Source: Olsenella sp. SW781
GTDB lineage: Bacteria > Actinomycetota > Coriobacteriia > Coriobacteriales > Atopobiaceae
Assembly (NCBI RefSeq): GCF_012027725.1
Contig: NZ_SJOU01000001.1
Span: 62,001 to 126,000, forward strand
Length of the DNA: 64,000 nt
Reading direction: 5' to 3'
Every line of letters begins with the position of its first letter. The first letter of the stretch is position 1. Shown piece by piece: positions 42,824-54,265 of the stretch. A program made the translations under genes and the position numbers. The notes under the pieces are model-generated. The model made no database searches, was not told the origin of the DNA, and saw only the letters and a list, made by a program, of their open reading frames with translations.

Positions 42824-44115
42824 CGCCCGACCCGCGCGGGCGTCGCGCGGGCGTCGCCCTCGTGAACCTCGGATGCCGCGTCAACCGCGTCGAGCTCGAC
42901 CTCATGGCATCCGAGCTCGAGCGGGCGGGCGTCGCGCTGGTGGGGGAGGAGGACGCCTCCGCGGTGGTGGTGAACACCTGCGCCGTCACCGGCGAGGCGG
43001 AGGCGAAGACGAGAAAGGCCGTCCGGCGCGCCGCCGGCCTGCCGCAGGCGCCCTTCGTGGTGGCCACCGGCTGCGTCGCCAACCTGTTCTCCGACGAGCT
43101 CTCTGCGCTCGCCCCCAACGTCGTCGTTGAGCGCGACAAGTCCCGCGTGGCGGCGCGCGTGCTCGAGGGCCTGGGCCTTGCCCCCGCCGCCGACGGCCCT
43201 GCGGCGGGCGCGTCGTGCGGCGCGGACACGGTGACCCCCACCGGCCGCACGCGGCCCGGCATCAAGATCCAGGACGGCTGCGACAACCGCTGCACCTACT
43301 GCATCGTCTGGAGGGCGCGGGGCGCCGCGCGCAGCGAGGCTCCCGGCCGCGTCCTCTCCGAGGTGCGCGCCGCCATGGAGCGCGGGGCGCACGAGGTCGT
43401 CCTCACGGGCATCAACCTGGGGAGCTATCGCGCCGCCGACGAGCGCGGGCGCGAGCTGGACCTTCCCGCCCTACTCGAGGTCCTTCTCGCCGAGACCGGG
43501 GTCGAGCGGGTGAGGCTCTCGTCGATCGAGCCGCCCGACGTGACGGAGCGGCTCTGCTCCGTCATGGCCGCCTCGGGCGGGCGCGTGGCGCCCTTCCTGC
43601 ACGTGTGCCTCCAGTCCGGCTGCGACGAGACGCTCAGGCGCATGGCGCGCGTCTACCGCACGGACCTCTTCCGGCGCGTGGTGGAGACGGCCCGCTCGCA
43701 CGTCCCCGACATCGCCCTCAGCACGGACCTCATCGTGGGCTTTCCCGGGGAGACCGAGGAGGAGTTCGGGCGGAGCCTCGCCTTCTGCCGCGAGATGCGC
43801 TTCTCGTGGATGCACGTCTTCCGCTACTCGCGTCGCCCGGGGACGCCTGCGGCGACGATGCCCGGCCAGGTCCCGGCCGACGTCTCAGCCGAGCGGGGAC
43901 GACGGGCGCGCGAGCTCGCCCGCGAGATGCGCCGCGCCGAGGCCGAAAGGCTCGTGGGCGCGGAGGACCTCGTCGTCGTGCAGTATCCGGGGCGCGCGGT
44001 CTCCGGAGGCCTCTTCGACGTCGTGGTGGACGACTCCATCCCCGTGGACTCCCTCGTGCGGGTGCGCCTCGCCTCGGTGCGTGACGACGCCACCCTCGTG
44101 GGGGAGGCGCTCTGA
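42820..44115 (+). CDS. mtaB: tRNA t6A37 methylthiotransferase MtaB
   Basis: Converts t6A37 to ms2t6A37 in tRNA. 431 residues, GTG start inside the dnaJ stop. Methylthiotransferase domain cysteines in [22 protein letters not shown] and TGCVAN; radical SAM motif CDNRCTYC near 154-161; C-terminal TRAM-like end ([18 protein letters not shown]). CAVT..A and GCRVN patterns mark MtaB rather than MiaB or RimO. dnaJ-mtaB-like neighbours are common in Gram-positive genomes. Confidence 0.92.
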   Translation: MTPDPRGRRAGVALVNLGCRVNRVELDLMASELERAGVALVGEEDASAVVVNTCAVTGEAEAKTRKAVRRAAGLPQAPFVVATGCVANLFSDELSALAPNVVVERDKSRVAARVLEGLGLAPAADGPAAGASCGADTVTPTGRTRPGIKIQDGCDNRCTYCIVWRARGAARSEAPGRVLSEVRAAMERGAHEVVLTGINLGSYRAADERGRELDLPALLEVLLAETGVERVRLSSIEPPDVTERLCSVMAASGGRVAPFLHVCLQSGCDETLRRMARVYRTDLFRRVVETARSHVPDIALSTDLIVGFPGETEEEFGRSLAFCREMRFSWMHVFRYSRRPGTPAATMPGQVPADVSAERGRRARELAREMRRAEAERLVGAEDLVVVQYPGRAVSGGLFDVVVDDSIPVDSLVRVRLASVRDDATLVGEAL

Positions 44116-44228
44116 GGCGCGACCGCCCTTCTCGCGTGCGCCGATTCCCACGCCCGGCCCTCGCGGTTGCCCGCCCCGCCCCTTCTCGCCCTGCGGCCGC
44201 TCGGTCGTGCCCTTCCTCGCCCTGTGGC

Positions 44229-44356
44229 CGCTTAGGTGAGCACAGACTTCGAACCATCGCGCACGGATTTCTTAGGTGAGTCGCAAAATCCCTGCTCACG
44301 GGTGACTATTCTGCTTAGGTGAGCGACGATAGTTAAACATCCTTGCTCACCTAAGC
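44229..44356. repeat. CTTAGGTGAGC palindrome island
   Basis: Forward words GCTTAGGTGAGC at about 44230, 44271 and 44313 and the inverted GCTCACCTAAGC at 44345-44356, with an imperfect inverted copy near 44293. More AT-rich than its surroundings. Lies in the mtaB-phoH spacer, which has no gene. Confidence 0.8.
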
Positions 44357-44363
44357 TAGGTGA

Positions 44364-44431
44364 GGGACGGCTGGCGAGAAGGACGCGGGACGGCTGGCGA
44401 GAAGGACGAGGGGCCCGCGGGCGAGAAGGAC
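44364..44431. repeat. Tandem copies of the GGCGAGAAGGAC dodecamer
   Basis: A 23-base tandem repeat (GGGACGGCTGGCGAGAAGGA at 44364 and 44387) is followed by a third dodecamer at 44420-44431: three copies in the same direction within 60 bases. Confidence 0.85.
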
Positions 44432-44495
44432 GTGCGCTGCTGCGCGGCGCAGGCGAGAGGGGCGCACGCCGCGGCACCTCGGCCGCGCCATCGGC

Positions 44496-44501
44496 TATCA
44501 T
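44496..44501 (+). promoter_or_regulatory. Possible -10 for the phoH operon
   Basis: TATCAT in the context GGCTATCAT, as before lepA, 28 bases before phoH. No clear -35. Confidence 0.35.
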
Positions 44502-44528
44502 CGAGTGAGCCTACCCAACAGGAGGAGC

Positions 44529-45492
<964 letters not shown>

Positions 45493-45503
<11 letters not shown>

Positions 45504-46005
45504 CGAGTACGACCTCCTCTTCGAGGACGGCGTCGCGTGCGCGCTGGGCGAGGACGAGATCCGCTCCGCCTGCGACGCCGTGCTCGCACACGAGGGCGTC
45601 GGGCGGCCGTGCGCCGTGTCGGTCTCCGTGGTGGGGGAGGAGCGCATCCGCGCGGTCAACGCCGAGTGGCGCGGCGTGGACGCCGCCACGGACGTCGTCT
45701 CCATCGAGTGCGAGCGCCCGGACGACCCGTCGCTCGCGCCCGGCGAGCCCTGCGAGCTCGGCGACATCGTCGTCGCGCCTGCCTACATCGGGCGCCAGGC
45801 GGCCGCCTTCGGCACCACGCCCGCGGACGAGACGCGCCTCATGCTCGTTCACGGCATGCTCCACCTGCTCGGACACGACCACCTCGACGACGCCTCGGCC
45901 GAGGCCATGGAGGCGCTCGAGGAGGACATCCTCGCCGGGATGCCCACCGACGGCACCATCGACCGCGTGGTCCTCACGCGCCACCGCGAGGAGGACGACG
46001 CATGA
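45493..46005 (+). CDS. ybeY: Endoribonuclease YbeY, rRNA maturation factor
   Basis: 170 residues. The zinc triad motif HGMLHLLGHDH lies near 119-129; upstream VNAEWRG..ATDVVS and LGDIVVAP are also conserved. Acts in 16S rRNA 3'-end processing and ribosome quality control. GGGAGGGAGAGCAG precedes the ATG in the end of phoH. Confidence 0.95.
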
Positions 46006-46379
46006 TCCCCGGCTCCAAGAGCGACCACCCTGGCTTCCGTAAGAGCTTCCTCTTCGCGATGCAGGGCTTCCGCACCGCCGTCACCACCGAGCGCAACATC
46101 AAGGTGATGCTCGCCGCGGGCGCGTGCGCCGTCGTGGCCGGGCTCGTGGTCGGGCTCGACCTCCTGAGCTGGGCGGTCGTCATCCTGTGCTGCGGCGTCG
46201 TCATCATGGCCGAGCTCTTCAACACCGCGGTCGAGACCGTGGTGGACCTCGTGTCCCCGGAGTTCCACCCGCTCGCCGGCCGCGCCAAGGACATCGCCGC
46301 CGCGGCGGTCTGGGTGCTCTCGACGCTCGTCGCCGTCGTCGGCATCCTCGTCTTCGTCAACGCAATCTTCTTCGACTAG
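46002..46379 (+). CDS. dgkA: Diacylglycerol/undecaprenol kinase
   Basis: 125 residues, three membrane helices, signature ELFNTAVETVVDLVSPEFHPLAGRAKD near 68-95 and an amphipathic start (FRKSFLFAMQGFRTAVTTERNIKVM). In Gram-positive bacteria the family phosphorylates undecaprenol to recycle the cell-wall lipid carrier. ATGA overlap with ybeY; upstream open frame is a shadow. Confidence 0.92.
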   Translation: MIPGSKSDHPGFRKSFLFAMQGFRTAVTTERNIKVMLAAGACAVVAGLVVGLDLLSWAVVILCCGVVIMAELFNTAVETVVDLVSPEFHPLAGRAKDIAAAAVWVLSTLVAVVGILVFVNAIFFD

Positions 46380-46407
46380 GGGCCCCGCGCCCCATGGAGG
46401 TCCTCGC

Positions 46408-47331
46408 ATGAGCAAAGAGCGTGCCGAGAAGGACGTGCCGTTCAGGAGCGGCTTCGTCGCCCTGGTGGGACGTCCCAACGCCGGAAAGTCCACCCTGCTC
46501 AACGCCTGCATGGGCGAGAAGGTGGCCATCACGAGCCCCGTGGCGCAGACCACGCGCCGCCGCATGCGCGCCGTCATCAACACCCCGACGTCGCAGCTCG
46601 TGATCATCGACACGCCGGGCCTGCACAAGCCAAAGGACGCCCTGGGCAGCGAGCTCAACAAGAGCGCCCTCGGCGAGCTCGCCGACGCCGACGCCGTCGC
46701 CTTCCTCGTGGACGCCACCAAGCCGGTGGGGCGCGGGGACGAGTGGGTGGCCAACCACGTCGCGCGCGCCGATGCGGACTACAAGCTCCTCGTCCTCACC
46801 AAGGCGGACATCGCCGGCCCCGAGCAGGTGGCGGCGCAGCTCGAGGCCGCGCGCGCCCTCTGCGACTTCGACGACGAGCTCGTGGTCTCCGCGCGGGAGG
46901 GCTTCAACGTGGACGCCTTCGTGGGCCTCGTCTCCGAGCACCTGCCGGAGGGGCCGCGCTGGTTCCCCGAGGGCATGGACGTCGACGCCACCCCCGAGGA
47001 CCTCGTCGCGGAGTTCGTGCGCGAGAAGCTCTTCCTTCACCTGCGCCAGGAGCTCCCTCACTCGGTGGGCGTCCTCTGCGAGAGCCTCGAGTACGCCGAC
47101 GACGGGCATGCCTCCATCGAGGCCACCATCCTCGTGGAGCGCTCGGGGCAGCGCGGGATCGTGCTCGGGAAGGGCGGCCAGATGATCAAGCGCGTGGGCA
47201 TCGAGGCGCGCCGCGACATCGAGCGCCTGCTCGGCTGCAAGGTGTTCCTCGAACTCACGGTGCGCGTCGCCCCCGCCTGGCGCCGCGACGAGCGTGAGAT
47301 CCGCCGCCTGGGCTACTCCTCGGAGGACTAG
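46408..47331 (+). CDS. era: GTPase Era
   Basis: 16S rRNA-binding GTPase for 30S assembly. 307 residues. G1 GRPNAGKS at 21-28, G3 DTPGLHKP near 72, G4 TKAD near 132, and the C-terminal KH domain (EATILVERSGQRGIVLGKGGQMIKRVG). TGGAGG upstream of the ATG. Second codon region carries GCCGAGAAGGAC, a near match to the dodecamer. Confidence 0.95.
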   Translation: MSKERAEKDVPFRSGFVALVGRPNAGKSTLLNACMGEKVAITSPVAQTTRRRMRAVINTPTSQLVIIDTPGLHKPKDALGSELNKSALGELADADAVAFLVDATKPVGRGDEWVANHVARADADYKLLVLTKADIAGPEQVAAQLEAARALCDFDDELVVSAREGFNVDAFVGLVSEHLPEGPRWFPEGMDVDATPEDLVAEFVREKLFLHLRQELPHSVGVLCESLEYADDGHASIEATILVERSGQRGIVLGKGGQMIKRVGIEARRDIERLLGCKVFLELTVRVAPAWRRDEREIRRLGYSSED

Positions 47332-47333
47332 GC

Positions 47334-48086
47334 GTGCCCGGCGGGAAGCGCACCTATCGCGCCCGCGCGGTCGTCCTTGACCGCACCAAGCTCGGCGAGC
47401 AGGACCTCATCCTGACGCTTCTCGGCTCCGACGGCTCCCAGCTCCGCGCCGTCGCGAAGGGCGCCCGCAAGCCCGGGGGCCGTCTCGCCGCCCGTGCCGA
47501 GCTCTTCTCCGAGGACGACTTTCTGCTCGCCAAGGGGCGCTCGCTCGACGTGGTCTCAGAGGCCTCGCTCGTCGAGCCCCACGCCTGCCTGCGCGGCGAC
47601 TACGAGCGCGTCTCCGCGGCGAGCGCCGTCGCCGAGGTAGCGCGCCTCACCTGCTACGAGGACGCCCCCGACCCCTTCCTGTACCCCATCTGCTCGCGGG
47701 CGCTCGCCGCCTGCGAGGAGGCCGCCGACCAGCCCCATCTCGACCTCGTCGTCGCGGCCTATGTCATGAAGGTGCTCGCCCACGGCGGCTGGCGCCCGGA
47801 GCTTGCCGGCTGCGCCGCGTGCGGCGACGAGGCCGTGTCGTACTTCTCGGCGGCCATGGGCGGGGCGCTCTGCTCCTCCTGCGCGCGCGAGGTGGCTGGG
47901 GCGCAGGAGCTCACCTCCTCGCAGCTCGCGTGGCTGCGCGCGCTCATCGGCCTCACCTTCGATGAGCTCCTCGCCGCCCCGATCGACCCCGAGACGGCGG
48001 TATTCCTCCTCGGCCTGGCCCACACGTGGGCGGTGACCCACCTCGACAGCCGCCTGCGCGCGATGGAGTTCTGCCTCTCCGCGTAG
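47334..48086 (+). CDS. recO: DNA repair protein RecO
   Basis: Recombination mediator that loads RecA with RecR. 250 residues: N-terminal OB fold (YRARAVVLDRTKLGEQDLILTLL), helical C-terminal domain with zinc cysteines CAACGDE and CSSC near 158-186. GTG start two bases after era, so co-translated. Typical end of the phoH-era cluster. Confidence 0.93.
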   Translation: MPGGKRTYRARAVVLDRTKLGEQDLILTLLGSDGSQLRAVAKGARKPGGRLAARAELFSEDDFLLAKGRSLDVVSEASLVEPHACLRGDYERVSAASAVAEVARLTCYEDAPDPFLYPICSRALAACEEAADQPHLDLVVAAYVMKVLAHGGWRPELAGCAACGDEAVSYFSAAMGGALCSSCAREVAGAQELTSSQLAWLRALIGLTFDELLAAPIDPETAVFLLGLAHTWAVTHLDSRLRAMEFCLSA

Positions 48087-48142
48087 GAACCTGACGCCTT
48101 CGCCGCCGCCAGGTCGTGGCATAATGGGCGGCCGGTAAAGGC

Positions 48143-48236
48143 GTGCAAAGGGGGCCGTGCAAAGGGGACAGGCACTTTTGCACGGTGAAGAAGCCGTGCA
48201 AAAGTGCCTGTCCCCTTTGCACGGCCCCCTTTGCAC
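48143..48236. repeat. 43-bp perfect inverted repeat with 8-nt loop
   Basis: Left arm 48143-48185 begins GTGCAAAGGGGGCCGTGCAA and includes GGGGACAGGCACTTTTGCAC; loop TGAAGAAG; right arm 48194-48236 is an exact complement. It lies between CATAAT (48120-48125, a possible -10) and the amidotransferase gene, so it would form a very stable leader hairpin. Confidence 0.92.
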
Positions 48237-48261
48237 GATGTTCTCTCGAGAGGGGAGTCCC

Positions 48262-48978
48262 ATGCCCAAGAAGCCCGTCATCGGCGTCGTGCCGCTCGTG
48301 GACTACGGCCGCGAGAGCCTGTGGATGCTGCCCGGGTACTTCGACGCCGTCCTCGAGGCGGGCGGCGTGCCCGTGATGCTGCCGCTCTCCGACGACGGCG
48401 ACGCCCTGGATCGGGCCCTCGACGCCGTGGACGGCCTCGTCGTGACCGGCGGCCAGGACGTCGACCCCGCCCGCTATGGCGAGAAGGACCCCGAGGCCGT
48501 CGCCCTCTGCGGCGAGCTCTGCCGGGAGCGCGACGCCATGGAGGCCCTTCTCGTCCCGGCCGCCCTCGAGCGCGACCTGCCGCTCCTCGGCATCTGCCGC
48601 GGCCTCCAGGCGCTCAACGTCGTCCTCGGCGGCACGCTCTGGCAGGACCTCCCCAAGCAGCTCCCCTCCGAGGTCGAGCACCATGGGAAGGCGCCCTACG
48701 AGAACCCGGTCCATGAGGTGGACGTGCTTCCCGGCACGCCGCTCGCCGCCTGCGTGGGTGAGGGTGAGCTGCCCGTGAACAGCTTCCATCACCAGGCGCT
48801 GCGCGACGTGGCGCCCGGGCTCGAGGTCATGGCGACGGCACCGGACGGCGTGGTCGAGGCCGTGTGGCGCCCGGCCTCGCGCTTCTGCTGGGCCGTGCAG
48901 TGGCACCCCGAGTTCTCGCACGCCGTCGACGAGCCAAGCAGGAGGATCTTCTCGGCGCTTGTGGAGGCGTGCGAGTAG
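48262..48978 (+). CDS. Class I glutamine amidotransferase, peptidase C26 (gamma-glutamyl-GABA hydrolase-like)
   Basis: 238 residues. Catalytic cysteine in GICRGLQALNV near 113, histidine and glutamate in WHPEF near 216, and the C26 features TGGQDVDP and NSFHHQAL. Related proteins hydrolyse gamma-glutamyl amides (PuuD-type). No polyamine genes are near, so the true substrate is unknown. Start chosen behind GAGAGGGGAG; upstream open frame is the inverted repeat. Confidence 0.85.
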   Translation: MPKKPVIGVVPLVDYGRESLWMLPGYFDAVLEAGGVPVMLPLSDDGDALDRALDAVDGLVVTGGQDVDPARYGEKDPEAVALCGELCRERDAMEALLVPAALERDLPLLGICRGLQALNVVLGGTLWQDLPKQLPSEVEHHGKAPYENPVHEVDVLPGTPLAACVGEGELPVNSFHHQALRDVAPGLEVMATAPDGVVEAVWRPASRFCWAVQWHPEFSHAVDEPSRRIFSALVEACE

Positions 48979-49061
48979 ACGGCCCCGCTCCGGCCTCGGC
49001 CCTGGTCCAGCTCCGGCCCTGGCTGCGCTCCGGCCCTGATCCCGCTCCGGCGCCGACCCCA

Positions 49062-49337
49062 CCCGCCGCCGAGTGACGCGTTTCGACCGGATGACGGCCC
49101 AGCCCGCCGCCGAGTGACGCGTTTCGACCGAATGACCGCCATAATAGAGGCTCGTCCGTACAAAGCGCGTCACTCATGCGACGGGGGCGCGGTTCACACC
49201 CCGCAATGGGAGACGCTGCCACGTCCTCCGATGAGTGACGGGTTTTGACCGGATGACGGCCGAAAAGCGGTCACGTCCGTCCAAAATGCGTCACTCATCG
49301 GCGGCGCGCGGTTCCGTCCGTACAAAACGAGTCACTC
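49062..49337. repeat. Large GAGTGACGCG palindrome island before rpsO
   Basis: Forward units at 49071, 49112 (a 41-base tandem step from 49062) and 49233; reverse units ending CGCGTCACTC-like at 49153-49175, 49274-49296 and 49314-49337. Words GAGTGACGCGTTTCGACCGG and the CGTCCGTNCAAAACG complement match the copies around the second Vsr-like gene. The remainder of the 48979-49546 spacer has no gene. Confidence 0.85.
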
Positions 49338-49450
49338 GGGCGGAGGGCGGGGCTGGCGGAGGGCGGACGCGTCACTTATGCGGCGGGAGCCGGCCCCACG
49401 CCCGCAACCGTGGATTTTCTGCCGAGAAGGACCTGCGGGCGCGGCTGTGC

Positions 49451-49456
49451 TACACT
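49451..49456 (+). promoter_or_regulatory. -10 element for rpsO
   Basis: TACACT in GTGCTACACTACC, about 90 bases before rpsO, leaving a leader long enough for S15 autoregulation. No good -35. Confidence 0.4.
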
Positions 49457-49546
49457 ACCGCAGGTCAGTACCCCGTACCTGGAGGCCCGCCAACTGCCTG
49501 ACGGCCATCCCAGTTCGGGGCGAATCCATGAGAAAGGTGGTTTGAC

Positions 49547-49825
49547 ATGGCAGTTTCGAAGGAGCGCAAGGCTGAGCTCGTCGCGCAGTACGGCGCCAAC
49601 GACAAGGACTCCGGCTCCGCCGAGGTCCAGGTGGCCCTGCTCACCGAGCGCATCAAGGGCCTGACCGAGCACATGAAGACGCACCCGAAGGACTTCCACA
49701 CCCGTCGTGGCCTCCTCATGCTCGTCGGCAAGCGCCGTCGCCTGCTGTCCTACATCAAGGCTCGCAACATCGAGGACTACCGCACCCTCATCAAGAGCCT
49801 CGGCATCCGCGACAACATCCAGTAG
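49547..49825 (+). CDS. rpsO: Ribosomal protein uS15
   Basis: 92 residues; core helices with the S15 pattern GSAEVQVALLTERIKGLTEHMKTHPKDFHTRRGLLMLVGKRRRLLSYI. AGAAAGGTGG before the ATG. Followed by pnp, the classic rpsO-pnp pair, with a terminator between them. Confidence 0.96.
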   Translation: MAVSKERKAELVAQYGANDKDSGSAEVQVALLTERIKGLTEHMKTHPKDFHTRRGLLMLVGKRRRLLSYIKARNIEDYRTLIKSLGIRDNIQ

Positions 49826-49839
49826 AGCGGTTCTTCGGA

Positions 49840-49869
49840 GGGGCGCCCGCGGGCGCCCCTTCTTTGGTT
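49840..49869 (+). terminator. Terminator after rpsO
   Basis: GGGGCGCCC (49840-49848) pairs with GGGCGCCCC (49851-49859) and is followed by TTCTTTGGTTT. Confidence 0.8.
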
Positions 49870-49954
49870 TGTCCGCGAGAAGCGCGGACGGGCGGCCATG
49901 GGGCCGCCGAGACGGCCCGCCTGCAATGGGGCAGGCGGAGATAAGGGAAAAGAC

Positions 49955-52189
<2,235 letters not shown>

Positions 52190-52214
52190 GGACATCCTCT
52201 GACGCAGGGGGGGC

Positions 52215-52273
52215 GGCCCGGGCGTTCCTGGGAGAAGTGCGCTTCGCGGAACTTCTCCCAGGAGGGCCCGGGC
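52215..52273 (+). terminator. Long hairpin after pnp
   Basis: Outer arms GGCCCGGGC/GCCCGGGCC and inner perfect arms CCTGGGAGAAGT (52227-52238) and ACTTCTCCCAGG (52251-52262). No T-run, so it may protect the mRNA end rather than terminate. Confidence 0.55.
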
Positions 52274-52361
52274 CACCCGTCACTCGGCTGGCATCCTTAC
52301 CGCTGGGAAGAGCGTCACAGCAGGCTGTCGCTGGCGGAACGATGCCGTTGCCGGCTCGCGA

Positions 52362-52451
52362 CCCCCTCGGGCGCCCGCCCGCGCGCAGTTCTGCAGCCGC
52401 GCGCTCTTTGCGCGGCGAAGCTGTCTGAGCACGGGCGGACGCCCGAGGGGG
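52362..52451. repeat. 90-nt structured region before the RNase J gene
   Basis: CCCCCTCGGGCGCCCGCCCG (52362-52381) pairs at 19 of 20 bases with 52432-52451; inside, GCCGCGC and GCGCGGC make a second stem. It precedes the TAGAAT box (52510-52515) and so may be a separate repeat or a small RNA rather than the leader. Confidence 0.65.
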
Positions 52452-52509
52452 CTGTCCGCGCGCTCCGTGTAACCATCGTGGAACATGCAAGCGTCGGGTC
52501 CTTCTCGGG

Positions 52510-52515
52510 TAGAAT
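52510..52515 (+). promoter_or_regulatory. Possible -10 for rnj
   Basis: TAGAAT, 82 bases before the preferred start of the RNase J gene; no convincing -35. Confidence 0.35.
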
Positions 52516-52596
52516 CGGTGGGTATGCGAATTGGTACGGCCCGAGGGGCCGTCTGATATGACCCGACCGACCACCCCCGAAAGGAATCGCCCAGGA

Positions 52597-54261
52597 ATGC
52601 CCAAGAAAGACACCGCCCTCAAGATCATCCCGCTGGGGGGCCTTGACGGCATCGGCAAGAACATGACCGCCTTCGAGTACGGCGGAGACATGGTCCTTGT
52701 CGACGCCGGCCTGATGTTCCCCGACGAGGGCCAGCCCGGCATCGACCTCATCCTGCCCGACTACACCTACGTTCTGGAGAACGAGGAGAAGCTCCGCGGC
52801 GTCATCATCACGCACGGGCACGAGGACCACACCGGCGCGCTCCCGTTCCTCCTGCAGGACCTCACCCGCAAGGTCCCCATCTACTCGAGCAAGCTCACGC
52901 TCGGCATCATCGAGGGCAAGCTCGCCGAGCACAACATCCGCTCGCCCAAGTTCCGCGAGGTGAGCGATGGCTCCACGATCACGCTCGGCGCCTTCACTAT
53001 CACGTTCTTCTCGATGACCCACTCCATCCCGGCCGCCTTCGGCGTCTTCATGTCCACGCCGGCGGGCACCGTCATGCACACCGGCGACTTCAAGTTCGAC
53101 CAGACGCCCATCGACGGGCGCCGGCCCAACTTCCAGGCCATCAACAAGTTCGGTGCCTCGGGGGTGGACCTCCTGCTCTCCGACTCCACCAACGCCACGC
53201 GCCCGGGCTTCACGCCGTCCGAGGCCGCCGTGGGCCGCGACCTGCGCCACGTCATCAAGAACGCTCCGGGCCGCGTCTTCGTGGCCGCGTTCTCGAGCCA
53301 CATCCACCGCCTGCAGCAGATCTGCGACGCGAGCGTGGCCGTGGGGCGCAAGGTCGTGGTGACGGGCCGCTCCATGCTCACCAACACCAAGGTGGCGCGC
53401 GAGCTCGGCTACCTCTCCATCGACGAGGAGAACATCATCGACGCCTACGACGTCGACCGCATCCCCGACGAGAAGATCGTCGTCCTGTGCACCGGCAGCC
53501 AGGGCGAGCCGCTCTCCGCCCTCGCGCGCATGGCCAACGGCGAGCACAAGTCCCTCTCCATCCACGAGTCGGACACGGTGATCATCTCCGCCACGCCTAT
53601 CCCGGGCAACGAGAAGAGCGTCCAGTCGATCGTCAACTCGCTCTCCAAGATCGGGTGCGAGATCTTCGACAAGAGCAAGGGCCTCGTGCACGTCTCCGGC
53701 CACGCGAGCCAGGAGGAGCTCAAGCTCATGCTCGCCATGGCCAAGCCCAAGTACTTCATGCCGGTCCACGGCGAGGCGCAGCACCTGCGCGCCCACGCCG
53801 AGCTCGGCGTGCAGATGGGCGTGCCGGCCGATCGCGTCTTCGTGCTCGACAACGGCGACTCGCTCGAGATGGTCCGGCACAAGGTGCGCCGCGGCCGCGC
53901 GGTGGAGTCCGGCGTGGTCTACGTCGACGGCGGCACCGTCACCGAGGCCAACCCGATGGTCCTGCGCGACCGCCAGAAGCTCGGCGCCGACGGCGTGGTG
54001 AGCTGCACCGTGGTGGTCTCCAAGCGCTCGGGCTCGGTGAGCGCCGTCGAGGTCTTCGGCCGGGGCGTCTCGTCCTCGACCGACGAGCTGCTCGACGGCG
54101 AGGCCCAGAAGCTCGTCCGCGCGCAGGTCGAGAAGCTCGCCAAGTCCGACGGGTCGAGCATTGAGGCGCTGCGGCGCGGCGTGCGCAACACGCTCTCCAA
54201 CCTGCTCTGGAACAAGACGCACACGCGGCCGATGATCATCCCGGTCGTGATGGAGGTCTAG
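52597..54261 (+). CDS. rnj: Ribonuclease J
   Basis: Dual endo- and 5'-3' exoribonuclease for mRNA decay and rRNA maturation. 554 residues, typical length. Metallo-beta-lactamase motif THGHEDHTG near 72-80, MHTGDFK near 164, SDSTNAT near 193, beta-CASP domain, and MPVHGE near 387. AAAGGA stands 11 bases before the ATG; an in-frame ATG at 52558 would add 13 residues (MTRPTTPERNRPG). With pnp just upstream and rny at 63.7 kb, the window holds three core RNA-decay enzymes. Confidence 0.94.
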   Translation: MPKKDTALKIIPLGGLDGIGKNMTAFEYGGDMVLVDAGLMFPDEGQPGIDLILPDYTYVLENEEKLRGVIITHGHEDHTGALPFLLQDLTRKVPIYSSKLTLGIIEGKLAEHNIRSPKFREVSDGSTITLGAFTITFFSMTHSIPAAFGVFMSTPAGTVMHTGDFKFDQTPIDGRRPNFQAINKFGASGVDLLLSDSTNATRPGFTPSEAAVGRDLRHVIKNAPGRVFVAAFSSHIHRLQQICDASVAVGRKVVVTGRSMLTNTKVARELGYLSIDEENIIDAYDVDRIPDEKIVVLCTGSQGEPLSALARMANGEHKSLSIHESDTVIISATPIPGNEKSVQSIVNSLSKIGCEIFDKSKGLVHVSGHASQEELKLMLAMAKPKYFMPVHGEAQHLRAHAELGVQMGVPADRVFVLDNGDSLEMVRHKVRRGRAVESGVVYVDGGTVTEANPMVLRDRQKLGADGVVSCTVVVSKRSGSVSAVEVFGRGVSSSTDELLDGEAQKLVRAQVEKLAKSDGSSIEALRRGVRNTLSNLLWNKTHTRPMIIPVVMEV

Positions 54262-54265
54262 GCAG

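Noticed and set aside
48157-48261. Earlier start for the amidotransferase
   Set aside because: The extra residues come only from the 43-bp inverted repeat; a proper ribosome site stands before 48262.
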